From: Acidobacteriaceae bacterium dw_441 | Lineage (GTDB): Bacteria; Acidobacteriota; Terriglobia; Terriglobales; Acidobacteriaceae | Assembly (NCBI GenBank): GCA_018449715.1 | Contig: JAAVVA010000001.1 | Span: 186,001 to 250,000, forward strand | DNA length: 64,000 bases | Direction of reading: 5' to 3' | Shown here: positions 1 to 7,781 of the stretch, in pieces | Layout of the letters: every line of letters starts with the position of its first letter | How positions within the stretch are numbered: the stretch's first letter is position 1 | Position numbers and translations under genes: made by a program | The notes under the pieces: generated by a model | What the model was told of the DNA's origin: nothing | Databases searched by the model: none | Seen by the model: only the letters and a program-made list of their open reading frames with translations

Positions 1-1305
1 CTGCGCTGCCGACAGGAAGGTTTGCGAAGAATGCTGCTGTTCGAGCGCCGTCTGGTACTCCACGTATGCGTCCCACACCTGGCGGGTTACGGCATCCTGC
101 GTGGCGCGCTGTTCTTCGGCAGCCGCTTTCTGCGCGGCCTGCGCGGATTGGACCTCGTGGCGTCGAGCACCGTTGAAGATCTCCCACTTTAGCTGCATGG
201 CGGCTGACCATGTTGTTACGTTGGCGTAGCCGAGTTGTCCCCAATCGGCGGTGGGCCACATGGCGGTCTGCCCTGCCGTGGCGTCGAATCCGACCTTGGG
301 AAGATAAGCAGAGTGGGCGATTTTAGTGGCCTGCTGCGCTTCGCGAAGCTCCTGTGCGCGAGCCAGGAGGTCGGGCCTGTTCTTCCAGGCTTCCTTGACC
401 AGGTCTTCCACCGAAGTCGCAACCTCTTCGACGTGCTTCTCTGACTGGGGGACTACTTCAATCTCTGTTGTTGGTTCTACGCCGATCGATTCGGTAAGAG
501 AGAGCTTGGCCTTCCTGACCTGTCCTTCGGCATCGGCCAGTTCGTAGCGTGCTTCCGCAGCTCCTGCGTCCGCGTTTTGTACGTCCGGCAGTGTGGCCCG
601 ACCATTATCGAACTGAGAGTGAGCGTTCTGCATGAGAGTTTCAGCCGTCTGGAGGATTGCCTTTGCAGCCTCGAACTGTCCTTCCGACTGCTGAAGCTGA
701 TAAAACTGCGCGGCAGTTTTGAATGCGATGGTCTGATGAGTTCGGCCAAGCTGGAGAGTGCGGGCCAGCTCCAGAGCTTTGCTGGCCTCCAGGCGATGTC
801 CGCGGGCGAAATCAAGGACGGTGTATTCCAGCTCCAACTGGCCAAGCGCGAGGGGCTCTTCTACGGTCACATAACCGCGAGGCGCAAGGGGCTTGGGGAA
901 GGGGACGATAGTCCGGAGATCGCTTCCCTGCGCGGCGAAGGCCAGCAGCGGCATGTATTGAGCGCGCTCGACCCCAACATGCTCGAGCGCGCGCTTTGCG
1001 GTTGCCCAGGCGATCCTGGTTTCAGGGCTTGCCTGTTCGGCGATGTCGACTAATTCGGGAAGAGTGTATGCGTGGGAGGCGTCCAGCTTTGGGATGGGAA
1101 GATTTGTCTTTGTCTGACGCAGGCATTCGGCAGCGCTGCGTGTTGTGATGGCGGTGCTGCACAGATCGTTCGCAATCTGGCTGGGGCCGGACGAGATCGC
1201 GGTTGTTTGTCCTGGTGCCATGTGGCTGAGCAGGGCAAGACTCATGAGCGCGCTGGTTAGCCACTGCCTCTGGAGTTGAGCGGGTTTGGAGTGATGTGTG
1301 TACAT
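1..1305 (-). CDS. TolC-family outer-membrane efflux protein (3' end outside window)
   Basis: The reverse strand is open from the window edge to about 1314. It encodes a TolC/NodT-type protein: an N-terminal hydrophobic signal (LTSALMSLALL), then long amphipathic helices rich in Ala, Gln, Glu and Leu (for example AAQFYQLQQSEGQFEAAKA, QFDNGRATLPDVQNAD), the usual periplasmic coiled-coil pattern. Such proteins form the outer-membrane channel of tripartite efflux systems. The C-terminus is cut off by the window. ATG at 1305 gives the most normal signal peptide. ATG 1314 and ATG 1245 are in frame, but 1245 would leave a very short signal. No good ribosome-binding site is seen at any of them. The gene is divergent from a TetR regulator and starts inside its probable operators, so it is likely repressed by it. 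The membrane-fusion and pump partners are probably just outside the window. Confidence 0.85.
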   Translation of the reverse strand, partial: MYTHHSKPAQLQRQWLTSALMSLALLSHMAPGQTTAISSGPSQIANDLCSTAITTRSAAECLRQTKTNLPIPKLDASHAYTLPELVDIAEQASPETRIAWATAKRALEHVGVERAQYMPLLAFAAQGSDLRTIVPFPKPLAPRGYVTVEEPLALGQLELEYTVLDFARGHRLEASKALELARTLQLGRTHQTIAFKTAAQFYQLQQSEGQFEAAKAILQTAETLMQNAHSQFDNGRATLPDVQNADAGAAEARYELADAEGQVRKAKLSLTESIGVEPTTEIEVVPQSEKHVEEVATSVEDLVKEAWKNRPDLLARAQELREAQQATKIAHSAYLPKVGFDATAGQTAMWPTADWGQLGYANVTTWSAAMQLKWEIFNGARRHEVQSAQAAQKAAAEEQRATQDAVTRQVWDAYVEYQTALEQQHSSQTFLSAAQ

Positions 1306-1335
1306 CGTATACATAAAGGAGTATACACCGTATAC
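1298..1335. promoter_or_regulatory. Tandem 6-3-6 operator elements in the tolC/tetR divergent region
   Basis: Two 15-bp elements of the form GTRTAC-n3-GTATAC lie at 1298-1312 (GTGTACatcGTATAC) and 1321-1335 (GTATACaccGTATAC). Their centres are 23 bp apart, about two helical turns. They overlap the start of the efflux gene, and a TATACT -10-like hexamer toward tetR lies at 1331-1336. Binding by the adjacent TetR protein is inferred from position and symmetry. Confidence 0.55.
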
Positions 1336-1357
1336 TTATTCCGATACAATTTTATTT

Positions 1358-1954
1358 ATGACGGTAGAAACTTCCAGCAAAGAGGCGAGTCTGCGAGAGC
1401 GTCTGATCCAGGTAGCTGGCCGGCTTTTAGTCGAAGAAGGATACGACAGTGTATCCATGCGCCGGGTTGCTCAGGAAGCAGGGTGTTCGCAGATGGCGAC
1501 TTATCGGTACTTTTCCAATAAAGAAGCCCTCATTCAACATCTGTGCGTTCAACTCTATACCTCTTTTACGGTCAGGATGTATGCGGAGATGTCTACTGTC
1601 TCTGCTCCCTGGGATAAGATTCGGATCTTTATCAAGGCGCTTCTTGATTTTGCCACGGCTTATCCGGACCACTACTCTTTAATTTTTCTGGTGCGCCATT
1701 CCGATAAGGAAGTCTTTGAAGAGCGTGAGAAGCTTGGCCGTGAGTTTCTGAAAGGGATTCGCAAGATCGTTGCTGACCTTTTGCCGGAATCGACCTCAAT
1801 CTCGGTCATCGATTCTCGTATGCGGCAGGCTTTGTGTGTTCTGCATGGCACGGCGGCGCTTCTGATCGCTCATCCGAATGCGTATCGGCTTTCAAGAAAT
1901 ATTGCGCAGAAGGATGCTGAAGCTGCAATCGCATCTCTTATGGCACCTATATAG
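1358..1954 (+). CDS. TetR/AcrR-family transcriptional regulator
   Basis: A 198-residue protein with an N-terminal TetR helix-turn-helix at about residues 14-60: RLIQVAGRLLVEEGYDSVSM leads into RRVAQEAGC and the diagnostic ATYRYFSNKEALI. The C-terminal half is helical and variable, as expected of the ligand-binding domain. The start chosen is ATG 1358, because the upstream in-frame codons (from 1298) translate the operator DNA. It is divergent from a TolC-type efflux gene with the 1298-1335 repeats between them, so it most likely represses that gene and itself. The inducer cannot be read from the sequence. Confidence 0.88.
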   Translation: MTVETSSKEASLRERLIQVAGRLLVEEGYDSVSMRRVAQEAGCSQMATYRYFSNKEALIQHLCVQLYTSFTVRMYAEMSTVSAPWDKIRIFIKALLDFATAYPDHYSLIFLVRHSDKEVFEEREKLGREFLKGIRKIVADLLPESTSISVIDSRMRQALCVLHGTAALLIAHPNAYRLSRNIAQKDAEAAIASLMAPI

Positions 1955-1983
1955 ATAGGGGGATGTTTTTACCAGAGCATTAA

Positions 1984-2157
1984 TTATGTCGCCTCCCACG
2001 ATGGGTTACTTTGTACGACACCGTTGATGCTGAGATTCAGCTGCCGCCAGTAATCTCGGTGGGAGCGCGATCTGGCGTGGTTGCGGTTCGAGCCTTTGTA
2101 GCGGAAGTAAGCAACAGAGCTAAGTTGTTTGTGATGGACGTGCCCCTAAATATCTGA
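1984..2157 (+). pseudogene. Possible gene remnant, 57 open codons without a start
   Basis: An open frame starts directly after a TAA (1981-1983) and ends at TGA 2155-2157. Its translation reads like real protein (LYDTVDAEIQLPPVISVG, VVAVRAFVAEVSNRAKLFVM) with beta-strand-like alternation. It has no ATG at its head and no recognisable family. It may be the C-terminal stump of a deleted gene between tetR and the ethanolamine permease. Low confidence. Confidence 0.25.
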
Positions 2158-2225
2158 TTCGATGACAGTACTGTGCCGTGGAGTATGCTTGCCTGACACG
2201 TGCACCTCATGGTCATGGAGATACC

Positions 2226-3569
2226 TTGGGCGATAGTTCGCATCTGAAAGCAGCGTTGAATACCTGGCAGCTTTGGGGAATTGCAGTTGGCCTTGTTATC
2301 TCAGGAGAGTATTTCGGCTGGAGTTATGGATGGGCAAGCGCGGGTACGCTCGGATTTCTTCTGACCACACTCTTCGTCGCTACGATGTATACGGCATTTA
2401 TCTTCAGCTTCACGGAGCTGACAACGGCGATTCCCCATGCCGGTGGGCCTTTTGCCTATGCGGAGCGCGCCTTTGGTGAATTGGGAGGCTACCTCGCCGG
2501 AGCCGCAACGCTGATTGAGTTTGTGTTTGCTCCGCCAGCAATTGCTCTGGCTGTGGGAGCGTACCTCAATGTGCAGTTTCCTTCTCTGGCGCCGAAGCAT
2601 ACTGCAGTGCTTGCGTATCTTGTGTTCATGGCGATCAACATCGTCGGGGTAAGAGTTGCGGCCAGTTTTGAGCTTTTTATCACGGTGCTTGCAATTATTG
2701 AGCTGCTGGTTTTTATGGCGGTTGTAGCGCCCGGCTTTCATCTCGGTAACTTTGTCTCGCACGGCTGGGCTGGTCAGGACCATTTCACGACAAACGCATT
2801 TCGAGGAATGTTTGCGGCTGTTCCATTCGCCATTTGGTTCTTTCTCGCGATAGAAGGTGTGGCCATGGCTGCCGAGGAAGCAGAGAAGCCTGCGCATTCA
2901 ATCCCAATTGCTTATATTGCAGGCATCGGTACGCTGCTTGTGCTTGCACTCGGAGTGATGTTCTTCGCTGGAGGAGTCGGTGAGTGGCAACAACTAGCCA
3001 ATATTAATGATCCGCTGCCGCAGGCAATGAAGATGATTGTAGGTACAGCGAGCGGGTGGCTGCATATGTTGGTATGGCTTGGATTGTTTGGGCTAGTGGC
3101 TTCGCTGCACGGCATCATCTTTGGTTATTCTCGACAGATCTTTGCTCTGGCACGCTCCGGTTATCTGCCGCAGGTCTTCAGCAGAATTCATCCACGTTTT
3201 CAAACTCCGTGGATCGCAATTCTTGCTGGCGGTGTCGTCGGTATAGCAGCAATTTACAGCGACTCGTGGATTACGATTGGGGGACAACCTCTAACAGCAA
3301 ACATCGTTACGATGTCGGTGCTGGGAGCGCTGGTAATGTATGCGATCAGCATGTTGTCTTTATTTCGGCTGCGCCATTCCGAACCTGAGATGACAAGACC
3401 TTTTCGCGTGAAGCTGTATCCTTTTGCTCCGATCTGGACGCTGATGGGAACAGTGATTTGTCTTGCGAGCATCGTTTACTACAATCGGGTGATCTCGCTG
3501 GTGTTCTGTGGCTTTCTCGGCATCGGTTATCTTTTATTCCGGGTTATCCGACGATCAGCGACCGTATGA
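2226..3569 (+). CDS. Ethanolamine permease, APC superfamily
   Basis: About 447 residues with around 12 hydrophobic segments. The N-terminal TWQLWGIAVGLVISGEYFGW stretch is typical of ethanolamine permeases (Eat-type, APC superfamily); further APC-like features are ATIPHAGGPFAYAERA-type residues and the AAEEAEKPAHSIPIAY loop. It would import ethanolamine across the inner membrane for the EutBC lyase encoded 9 bp downstream. Start: TTG 2226, because GGAG at 2217-2220 sits 5 nt upstream and the family's conserved region begins soon after. GTG 2178 is in frame but has no ribosome-binding site. No microcompartment shell genes follow, so this is the short, shell-less type of ethanolamine pathway. 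Confidence 0.85.
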   Translation: MGDSSHLKAALNTWQLWGIAVGLVISGEYFGWSYGWASAGTLGFLLTTLFVATMYTAFIFSFTELTTAIPHAGGPFAYAERAFGELGGYLAGAATLIEFVFAPPAIALAVGAYLNVQFPSLAPKHTAVLAYLVFMAINIVGVRVAASFELFITVLAIIELLVFMAVVAPGFHLGNFVSHGWAGQDHFTTNAFRGMFAAVPFAIWFFLAIEGVAMAAEEAEKPAHSIPIAYIAGIGTLLVLALGVMFFAGGVGEWQQLANINDPLPQAMKMIVGTASGWLHMLVWLGLFGLVASLHGIIFGYSRQIFALARSGYLPQVFSRIHPRFQTPWIAILAGGVVGIAAIYSDSWITIGGQPLTANIVTMSVLGALVMYAISMLSLFRLRHSEPEMTRPFRVKLYPFAPIWTLMGTVICLASIVYYNRVISLVFCGFLGIGYLLFRVIRRSATV

Positions 3570-3578
3570 TGAGACGCA

Positions 3579-4970
3579 ATGGCCTTCTCGCACACGATTA
3601 ACGGCACGACGTATCGTTTTGAGGATCTGAAGACGCTGCTCGCGCGAGCAACGCCAGCGCGCTCTGGCGATAATCTGGCAGGAATCGCTGCGGCTTCGGA
3701 GATCGAGCGTGCTGCGGCTTGCTTTGCCCTGGCTGATCTTCCGATGAAACACTTTCTCAATGAGGCTGTTATTCCTTATGAGAGTGACGATGTAACTCGT
3801 CTGATTGTGGATGCTCATGATGCCGAGGCCTTTCAAGCAATCTCGCATCTTACGGTAGGACAGTTTCGCGAATGGTTGCTGGATTCGCAGCGGACTTCGG
3901 AAGCGCTTGCGTCTGTCAGTCGCGGGCTTATGCCGGAGATGGTCGCTGCAGTTTCAAAGCTGATGCGTAACCAGGATCTTATTCTCGCGGCCAGCCGTAT
4001 CCGCGTCATAACTCGCTTTCGTTCGACGATTGGTCTTCCGGGAACGATGGCTGTACGGCTCCAGCCGAATCATCCGACGGATGATCCGCGGGGGATTCTG
4101 GCCTCAGTTATCGACGGTGTTCTTTATGGTTGCGGCGACGCCGTAATTGGTATCAACCCGGCGAGTGACAGTGTCGGTTCTGCTATCAGGCTGCTGCAAC
4201 TGATCGACGATTTTCGGCAGAGATTTGAGGCGCCGATTCAGAGTTGTGTTCTGACGCATGTTACGAATACGATCGAAGCGATTCGTCAGGGAGCGCCGGT
4301 CGATCTTGTCTTTCAGTCTATTGCCGGAAGCGAGAAAGCGAATGCGAGTTTTGGAGTTACGCTATCCCTGTTGCGCGAAGCCCAGGAGGCTGCGCTGGAG
4401 TTGGCCCGCGGTACGATAGGTTCCGACTGCATGTACTTCGAGACAGGGCAGGGGAGCGCTCTTTCGGCAGAAGCAAACCTCGGTGTTGATCAGCAGACCT
4501 GCGAGGCTCGTGCATATGCGGTTGCTCGCGCTTATCGACCGCTGTTGGTGAACACAGTCGTTGGCTTCATCGGTCCGGAGTATCTCTTCGATAGCAAGCA
4601 GATTATTCGAGCGGGACTTGAAGATCATTTTTGCGGCAAGCTTCTGGGGCTGCCAATGGGGTGCGATATCTGTTACACCAATCACACTGAGGCCGACCAG
4701 GATGACATGGATACTCTGTTGACCCTGCTCGGTGTAGCCGGCGTGAATTTTATTATGGGAGTGCCGGGAGCAGACGACATCATGCTGAATTATCAGAGCA
4801 CATCGTTCCATGACGCTCTCTATATTCGCAAGGTGCTGGGACTAAAACGTGCCCCTGAGTTCGAAGCCTGGCTGGAGGCGATGCAGATTGTCGATGTCAG
4901 AGGAAACTTCACGTTCTCTCGAACCACCTTTGAGCGTTTGCTTCCTGCTGCGACGGAGGTTTCCCTGTGA
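3579..4970 (+). CDS. eutB: Ethanolamine ammonia-lyase large (heavy) subunit
   Basis: A 463-residue protein, the usual length of EutB. It forms the TIM-barrel catalytic subunit that, with EutC and adenosylcobalamin, converts ethanolamine to acetaldehyde and ammonia. Family stretches visible include the N-terminal DLKTLLARATPARSGDNLAG, FLNEAVIPYESDDVTR, the central QSIAGSEKANASFGV, the YFETGQGSALSAEANLGVD segment, MGCDICYTNHTEADQDDM and the C-terminal GVPGADDIMLNYQSTSFHD. It lies between the permease and eutC and overlaps eutC by 4 bp, indicating translational coupling. The enzyme needs B12. No eutA reactivase or shell genes are present in the window. Confidence 0.95.
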   Translation: MAFSHTINGTTYRFEDLKTLLARATPARSGDNLAGIAAASEIERAAACFALADLPMKHFLNEAVIPYESDDVTRLIVDAHDAEAFQAISHLTVGQFREWLLDSQRTSEALASVSRGLMPEMVAAVSKLMRNQDLILAASRIRVITRFRSTIGLPGTMAVRLQPNHPTDDPRGILASVIDGVLYGCGDAVIGINPASDSVGSAIRLLQLIDDFRQRFEAPIQSCVLTHVTNTIEAIRQGAPVDLVFQSIAGSEKANASFGVTLSLLREAQEAALELARGTIGSDCMYFETGQGSALSAEANLGVDQQTCEARAYAVARAYRPLLVNTVVGFIGPEYLFDSKQIIRAGLEDHFCGKLLGLPMGCDICYTNHTEADQDDMDTLLTLLGVAGVNFIMGVPGADDIMLNYQSTSFHDALYIRKVLGLKRAPEFEAWLEAMQIVDVRGNFTFSRTTFERLLPAATEVSL

Positions 4971-5725
4971 GCGAGGACATCTCGAGAACAGAGCCCTGGC
5001 ATGTGCTGACGCAGTGGACTTCGGCGCGAATCGCGATGGGGCGGGTGGGTTCAAGTCTTCCGACGAAGGCCGTGATGGAGTTTAATGCCGACCATGCTTT
5101 GGCAAGAGATGCGGTGTATGCTTCGCTAGATCTTGCCGAAATGCAGGAGCAATTTGCGCAGGCTGGTTTTACTACGCTTGTGGCACGCAGTCGTGCACAA
5201 AGCCGTTCGGAGTATCTTCGTCGGCCAGACCTTGGACGGTCACTGGACCCTGTTTGCGCCGCAGAGTTGCAACTCAAAAATATCGAAGAGAGTGGCATGC
5301 TTTCGGTAGTTGTTGCCGATGGTCTCTCTGCTCTGGCTCCGAGGCTGCACGCAGCGCCGCTGCTCAAACAGCTGTGTGAGGGATTGGGCCATTGGAAGCT
5401 CGACTCAGTGGTTCTCGCTACGCAGGCTCGCGTTGCTCTGGGGGACGAGATTGGAGAGCTTCGCGGGGCTGAAGCGGTTCTCGTGCTTATCGGGGAACGA
5501 CCGGGGTTGCGATCGTCAGATAGTCTGGGAGCGTATCTTACCTATCGACCCAGGGTGGGCAGGATGGACTCCGAGAGAAACTGCATCTCGAACATTCGTC
5601 CTGTTGGACTGGGGTATGAGCAGGCTGCATTTCGTCTGAAGCATCTTCTGGAACGGGCGCGAATTTTGGGAGCTACGGGTGTCTCGCTGAAGGATGAAAG
5701 CGATGATCTTCCTGCACTGCAGTAG
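4967..5725 (+). CDS. eutC: Ethanolamine ammonia-lyase small (light) subunit
   Basis: A 252-residue EutC, which completes the B12-binding site of ethanolamine ammonia-lyase. Recognisable family stretches are TSARIAMGRVGSSLPTKAVMEFNADHALARDAV, the SRAQSRSEYLRRPDLGR segment, VVADGLSALAPR, and the C-terminal LIGERPGLRSSDSLGAYLTYRPR with ERNCISNIRPVGLGYEQA. It starts at GTG 4967 inside the eutB stop (GTGA overlap), so the two subunits are coupled. The operon seems to end here, because the next 340 bases carry no gene before a new promoter. Confidence 0.95.
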   Translation: MSEDISRTEPWHVLTQWTSARIAMGRVGSSLPTKAVMEFNADHALARDAVYASLDLAEMQEQFAQAGFTTLVARSRAQSRSEYLRRPDLGRSLDPVCAAELQLKNIEESGMLSVVVADGLSALAPRLHAAPLLKQLCEGLGHWKLDSVVLATQARVALGDEIGELRGAEAVLVLIGERPGLRSSDSLGAYLTYRPRVGRMDSERNCISNIRPVGLGYEQAAFRLKHLLERARILGATGVSLKDESDDLPALQ

Positions 5726-5946
5726 AAGATCTCTTGCTTATGCGCTTCTTGAAAACGGGTGGATCCTGCCTCTTTATCCATTGATGAGAAGTGATGGGAC
5801 GAAATGTTCGTAATGTGCGAAATCTTACGTGCATTACATGAGGCGTGTCTTTGTTTCATTTCGATACTTTAGGGGACTCAGCGGAGTCCTGTGAGAGTGA
5901 TTGTTGAGCGGGAAGGATCGTTCGTGTGCTCGTTCTCGTACAGGAT

Positions 5947-5956
5947 TTGTATACAA
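5947..5956. promoter_or_regulatory. Palindromic operator TTGTATACAA, possible GntR/FCD site
   Basis: A perfect 10-bp palindrome TTGTATACAA lies 108 bp upstream of the promoter at 6064. A near-identical element occurs just before the GntR/FCD gene (9093-9103). FCD-type GntR proteins commonly bind such GTATAC-centred palindromes, so the regulator encoded at 9113 is the obvious candidate. This is inference from sequence likeness and position. Confidence 0.45.
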
Positions 5957-6063
5957 GGTGGAATATTTTGTTATTTCATAGAAAAATCCGATCTCGTATT
6001 TTGTTTATTACATATTGAAAATAAAGGGAATGTTCCTGGGAAATTTTTCTCGTAAAAAATCTA

Positions 6064-6092
6064 TTGACATTGTTTTTGAAAATTCATATAAG
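6064..6092 (+). promoter_or_regulatory. Sigma-70 promoter for the DUF2891 gene pair
   Basis: A consensus TTGACA (-35) at 6064-6069 and TATAAG (-10) at 6087-6092 are separated by 17 bp. Transcription should begin near 6099. Confidence 0.7.
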
Positions 6093-6210
6093 AAGGAAAC
6101 TTCTTACTGGTTTTTCCTGATTTAGCAACGACAACTGTCTTTTTAACTCACGGATCTTTTCTTGCAGACCGACTAAGGACAACTACATCTTGCACTGGAG
6201 GGGGCTCAGT

Positions 6211-6294
6211 ATGTTTCGGGTACATCGAGAAACCGAGGTCATCGTGGAATTAACCGGGATGCGATCCATGCTTGTCGTGCCGGTGTCGGTTTGA
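6211..6294 (+). CDS. Candidate 27-residue leader peptide
   Basis: ATG 6211 follows a strong purine tract (GGAGGGGG, about 6 nt away) and opens a 27-codon frame ending at TGA 6292. The peptide begins MFRVHRETEVIVELTG and ends LVVPVSV. It lies in the long leader of the DUF2891 transcript, so it could be a regulatory upstream frame. I recognise no family. The strong ribosome-binding site is the main support. Confidence 0.3.
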   Translation: MFRVHRETEVIVELTGMRSMLVVPVSV

Positions 6295-6314
6295 CTCCGG
6301 TAGGCGCGTCGGAC

Positions 6315-6398
6315 ATGCAGTCAACGAAGCGAATTAGCTTCGATCTTCGAGTCTCTCTCGTTTCCTTCCAGAAAGAAGAACGCAAGTTCACCTTCTAA
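6315..6398 (+). CDS. Second candidate 27-residue leader frame
   Basis: ATG 6315 to TAA 6396-6398. The peptide is basic (starts MQSTKRISFDLRV, ends ERKFTF). It has no clear ribosome-binding site and could be chance. It is listed because it has the same length as the preceding frame and sits in the same leader, ending 54 bp before the main gene. Confidence 0.15.
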   Translation: MQSTKRISFDLRVSLVSFQKEERKFTF

Positions 6399-6452
6399 TT
6401 CATGGGTATGGGCCGGTTGTATTGGGCTCTCTTGATCGGCAAGAGGAGTGTC

Positions 6453-7712
6453 ATGAAGATTCTGAGTTGTACCTTGATGTTTTGCCTGGTTGCATCATCG
6501 GGCATGCTTGCTCAAGCTGGTGATCCTGCCAAAGTTGCTGCATACCTCAAGTCGCTTCCTGCTGCCGAGGCGGTACCACTCGATGAAGCCAGGCGAGAGA
6601 TGCTGGCAACGTCCGCGATTCTTTGCTCGGACCATATCCAGGAAAGTCCTGCCAATCGGAATAACTATCTTTGGCAATACAAAGGCAGTCCGCAGTTATT
6701 GGATGCCTATCTTAACAATCGTGCTTTTTATGGATGTGCTAACTGGCATGATGCGGTGGCATCGGTTTGGATGATGGTTTCCACTCTGAAGCAGGATCCG
6801 AAGATATCGCTCAATACAACAATCAAAGATATTGCAACGACCCACTTCAAGAAGCCGAATGTGGATGGGGAGTATGCGTTTTTTAGTGGAGAGCGTCCGA
6901 CTCCAGGTGGGATGAGCTTTGAAAGGCCATACGGGTATGCCTGGTTGCTTAAGCTTTACGGCGAGGCTAAGGCGGGTAGTACCGAGGACGATAAGAAGCT
7001 GGCTACCGCAGTTGCGCCGTTGGCCCGGTGGATGTCGGAGCGGCTGGTTTATTACTTCTATAACCTGAAGTTTCCCTTTCGATCGGGAGTAGAGACGAAT
7101 ACCGCGTGGACGATGAGCCTTGCTTTGGATGGGGCGAGTCTTTCAGAGGACGATACCCTGAAGCGGACGATTCACGACAATGCAATTCGCCTGTTCAGCG
7201 GCGATAAGCACTGTGCAACGAACTTTGAGCCTCAGAATAATGACCTGATTTCAGCGTGCCTTAGTGAAGCTGCAATCATGAGTCGCGTTATGGAGCAGGC
7301 AGAGTACTTAAAGTGGCTGGATACGTTTTTGCCTCCTGTCTATTCCGATGCGTTCCAGGTGTATGCGAAGCCAGTGGACATCAGCCACACAAATACATCA
7401 GGAGCTGATGCGCAGATTCAACAGATAGCCCAAACCAGGCTGATCGGACTTCAGTTTCAGCGTGCTACAAGCATGTTGACGATTGCATATGCCCTTCCGA
7501 AGGAAGATGCACGCGTCGGTGTTCTGAAAAATCTTGCGACACAGAATGCGAAGTGGGCATACGAAAAGTACGGCACTGGGGGATACGAAGGGCAACACTT
7601 CCTGGGAACATACGCGCTTCTCTATGAGAACGAGGTGAAGGGGCCAGCTCCTCTTGCTCCGCCGGCCAAGCCGAAAGACGGCGGAACGAAAAGTGCTGCT
7701 GGCAGTATGTGA
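6453..7712 (+). CDS. Secreted DUF2891-family protein, paralogue 1
   Basis: A 419-residue protein with a signal peptide (MKILSCTLMFCLVASSGMLAQA). The body matches the DUF2891 pattern: NRAFYGCANWHDAVASVWMM, FERPYGYAWLLKLYGE, FPFRSGVETNTAWTMSLALD, SACLSEAAIMSRVM and EYLKWLDTFLPP, ending in GGYEGQHFLGTYALLYEN. The conserved W/H/E residues suggest an alpha-helical enzyme, but its activity is not established. The start is ATG 6453 with AAGAGGAG just upstream; ATG 6402 in the same frame would bury the signal peptide. The C-terminal tail is rich in Pro and Lys. It forms a pair with the gene 69 bp downstream and is probably transcribed from the 6064 promoter. Confidence 0.8.
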   Translation: MKILSCTLMFCLVASSGMLAQAGDPAKVAAYLKSLPAAEAVPLDEARREMLATSAILCSDHIQESPANRNNYLWQYKGSPQLLDAYLNNRAFYGCANWHDAVASVWMMVSTLKQDPKISLNTTIKDIATTHFKKPNVDGEYAFFSGERPTPGGMSFERPYGYAWLLKLYGEAKAGSTEDDKKLATAVAPLARWMSERLVYYFYNLKFPFRSGVETNTAWTMSLALDGASLSEDDTLKRTIHDNAIRLFSGDKHCATNFEPQNNDLISACLSEAAIMSRVMEQAEYLKWLDTFLPPVYSDAFQVYAKPVDISHTNTSGADAQIQQIAQTRLIGLQFQRATSMLTIAYALPKEDARVGVLKNLATQNAKWAYEKYGTGGYEGQHFLGTYALLYENEVKGPAPLAPPAKPKDGGTKSAAGSM

Positions 7713-7781
7713 TTCTGAACCTTCCTGCATCGTTTGGAACCGATCCATCTTGAGAGAGATAGACAGAAAAGGATAAGGATT

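Larger units (their letters stand above)
5726..6452 (+). other. 727-bp intergenic: operator, promoter and long leader of the DUF2891 genes
   Basis: The part before 6060 is AT-rich and has no convincing coding frame. It holds a palindrome (5947-5956) and a good sigma-70 promoter (6064-6092). The region after about 6099 would be a transcribed leader of roughly 350 nt carrying two 27-codon reading frames (6211-6294 and 6315-6398) before the first DUF2891 gene at 6453. Confidence 0.6.
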
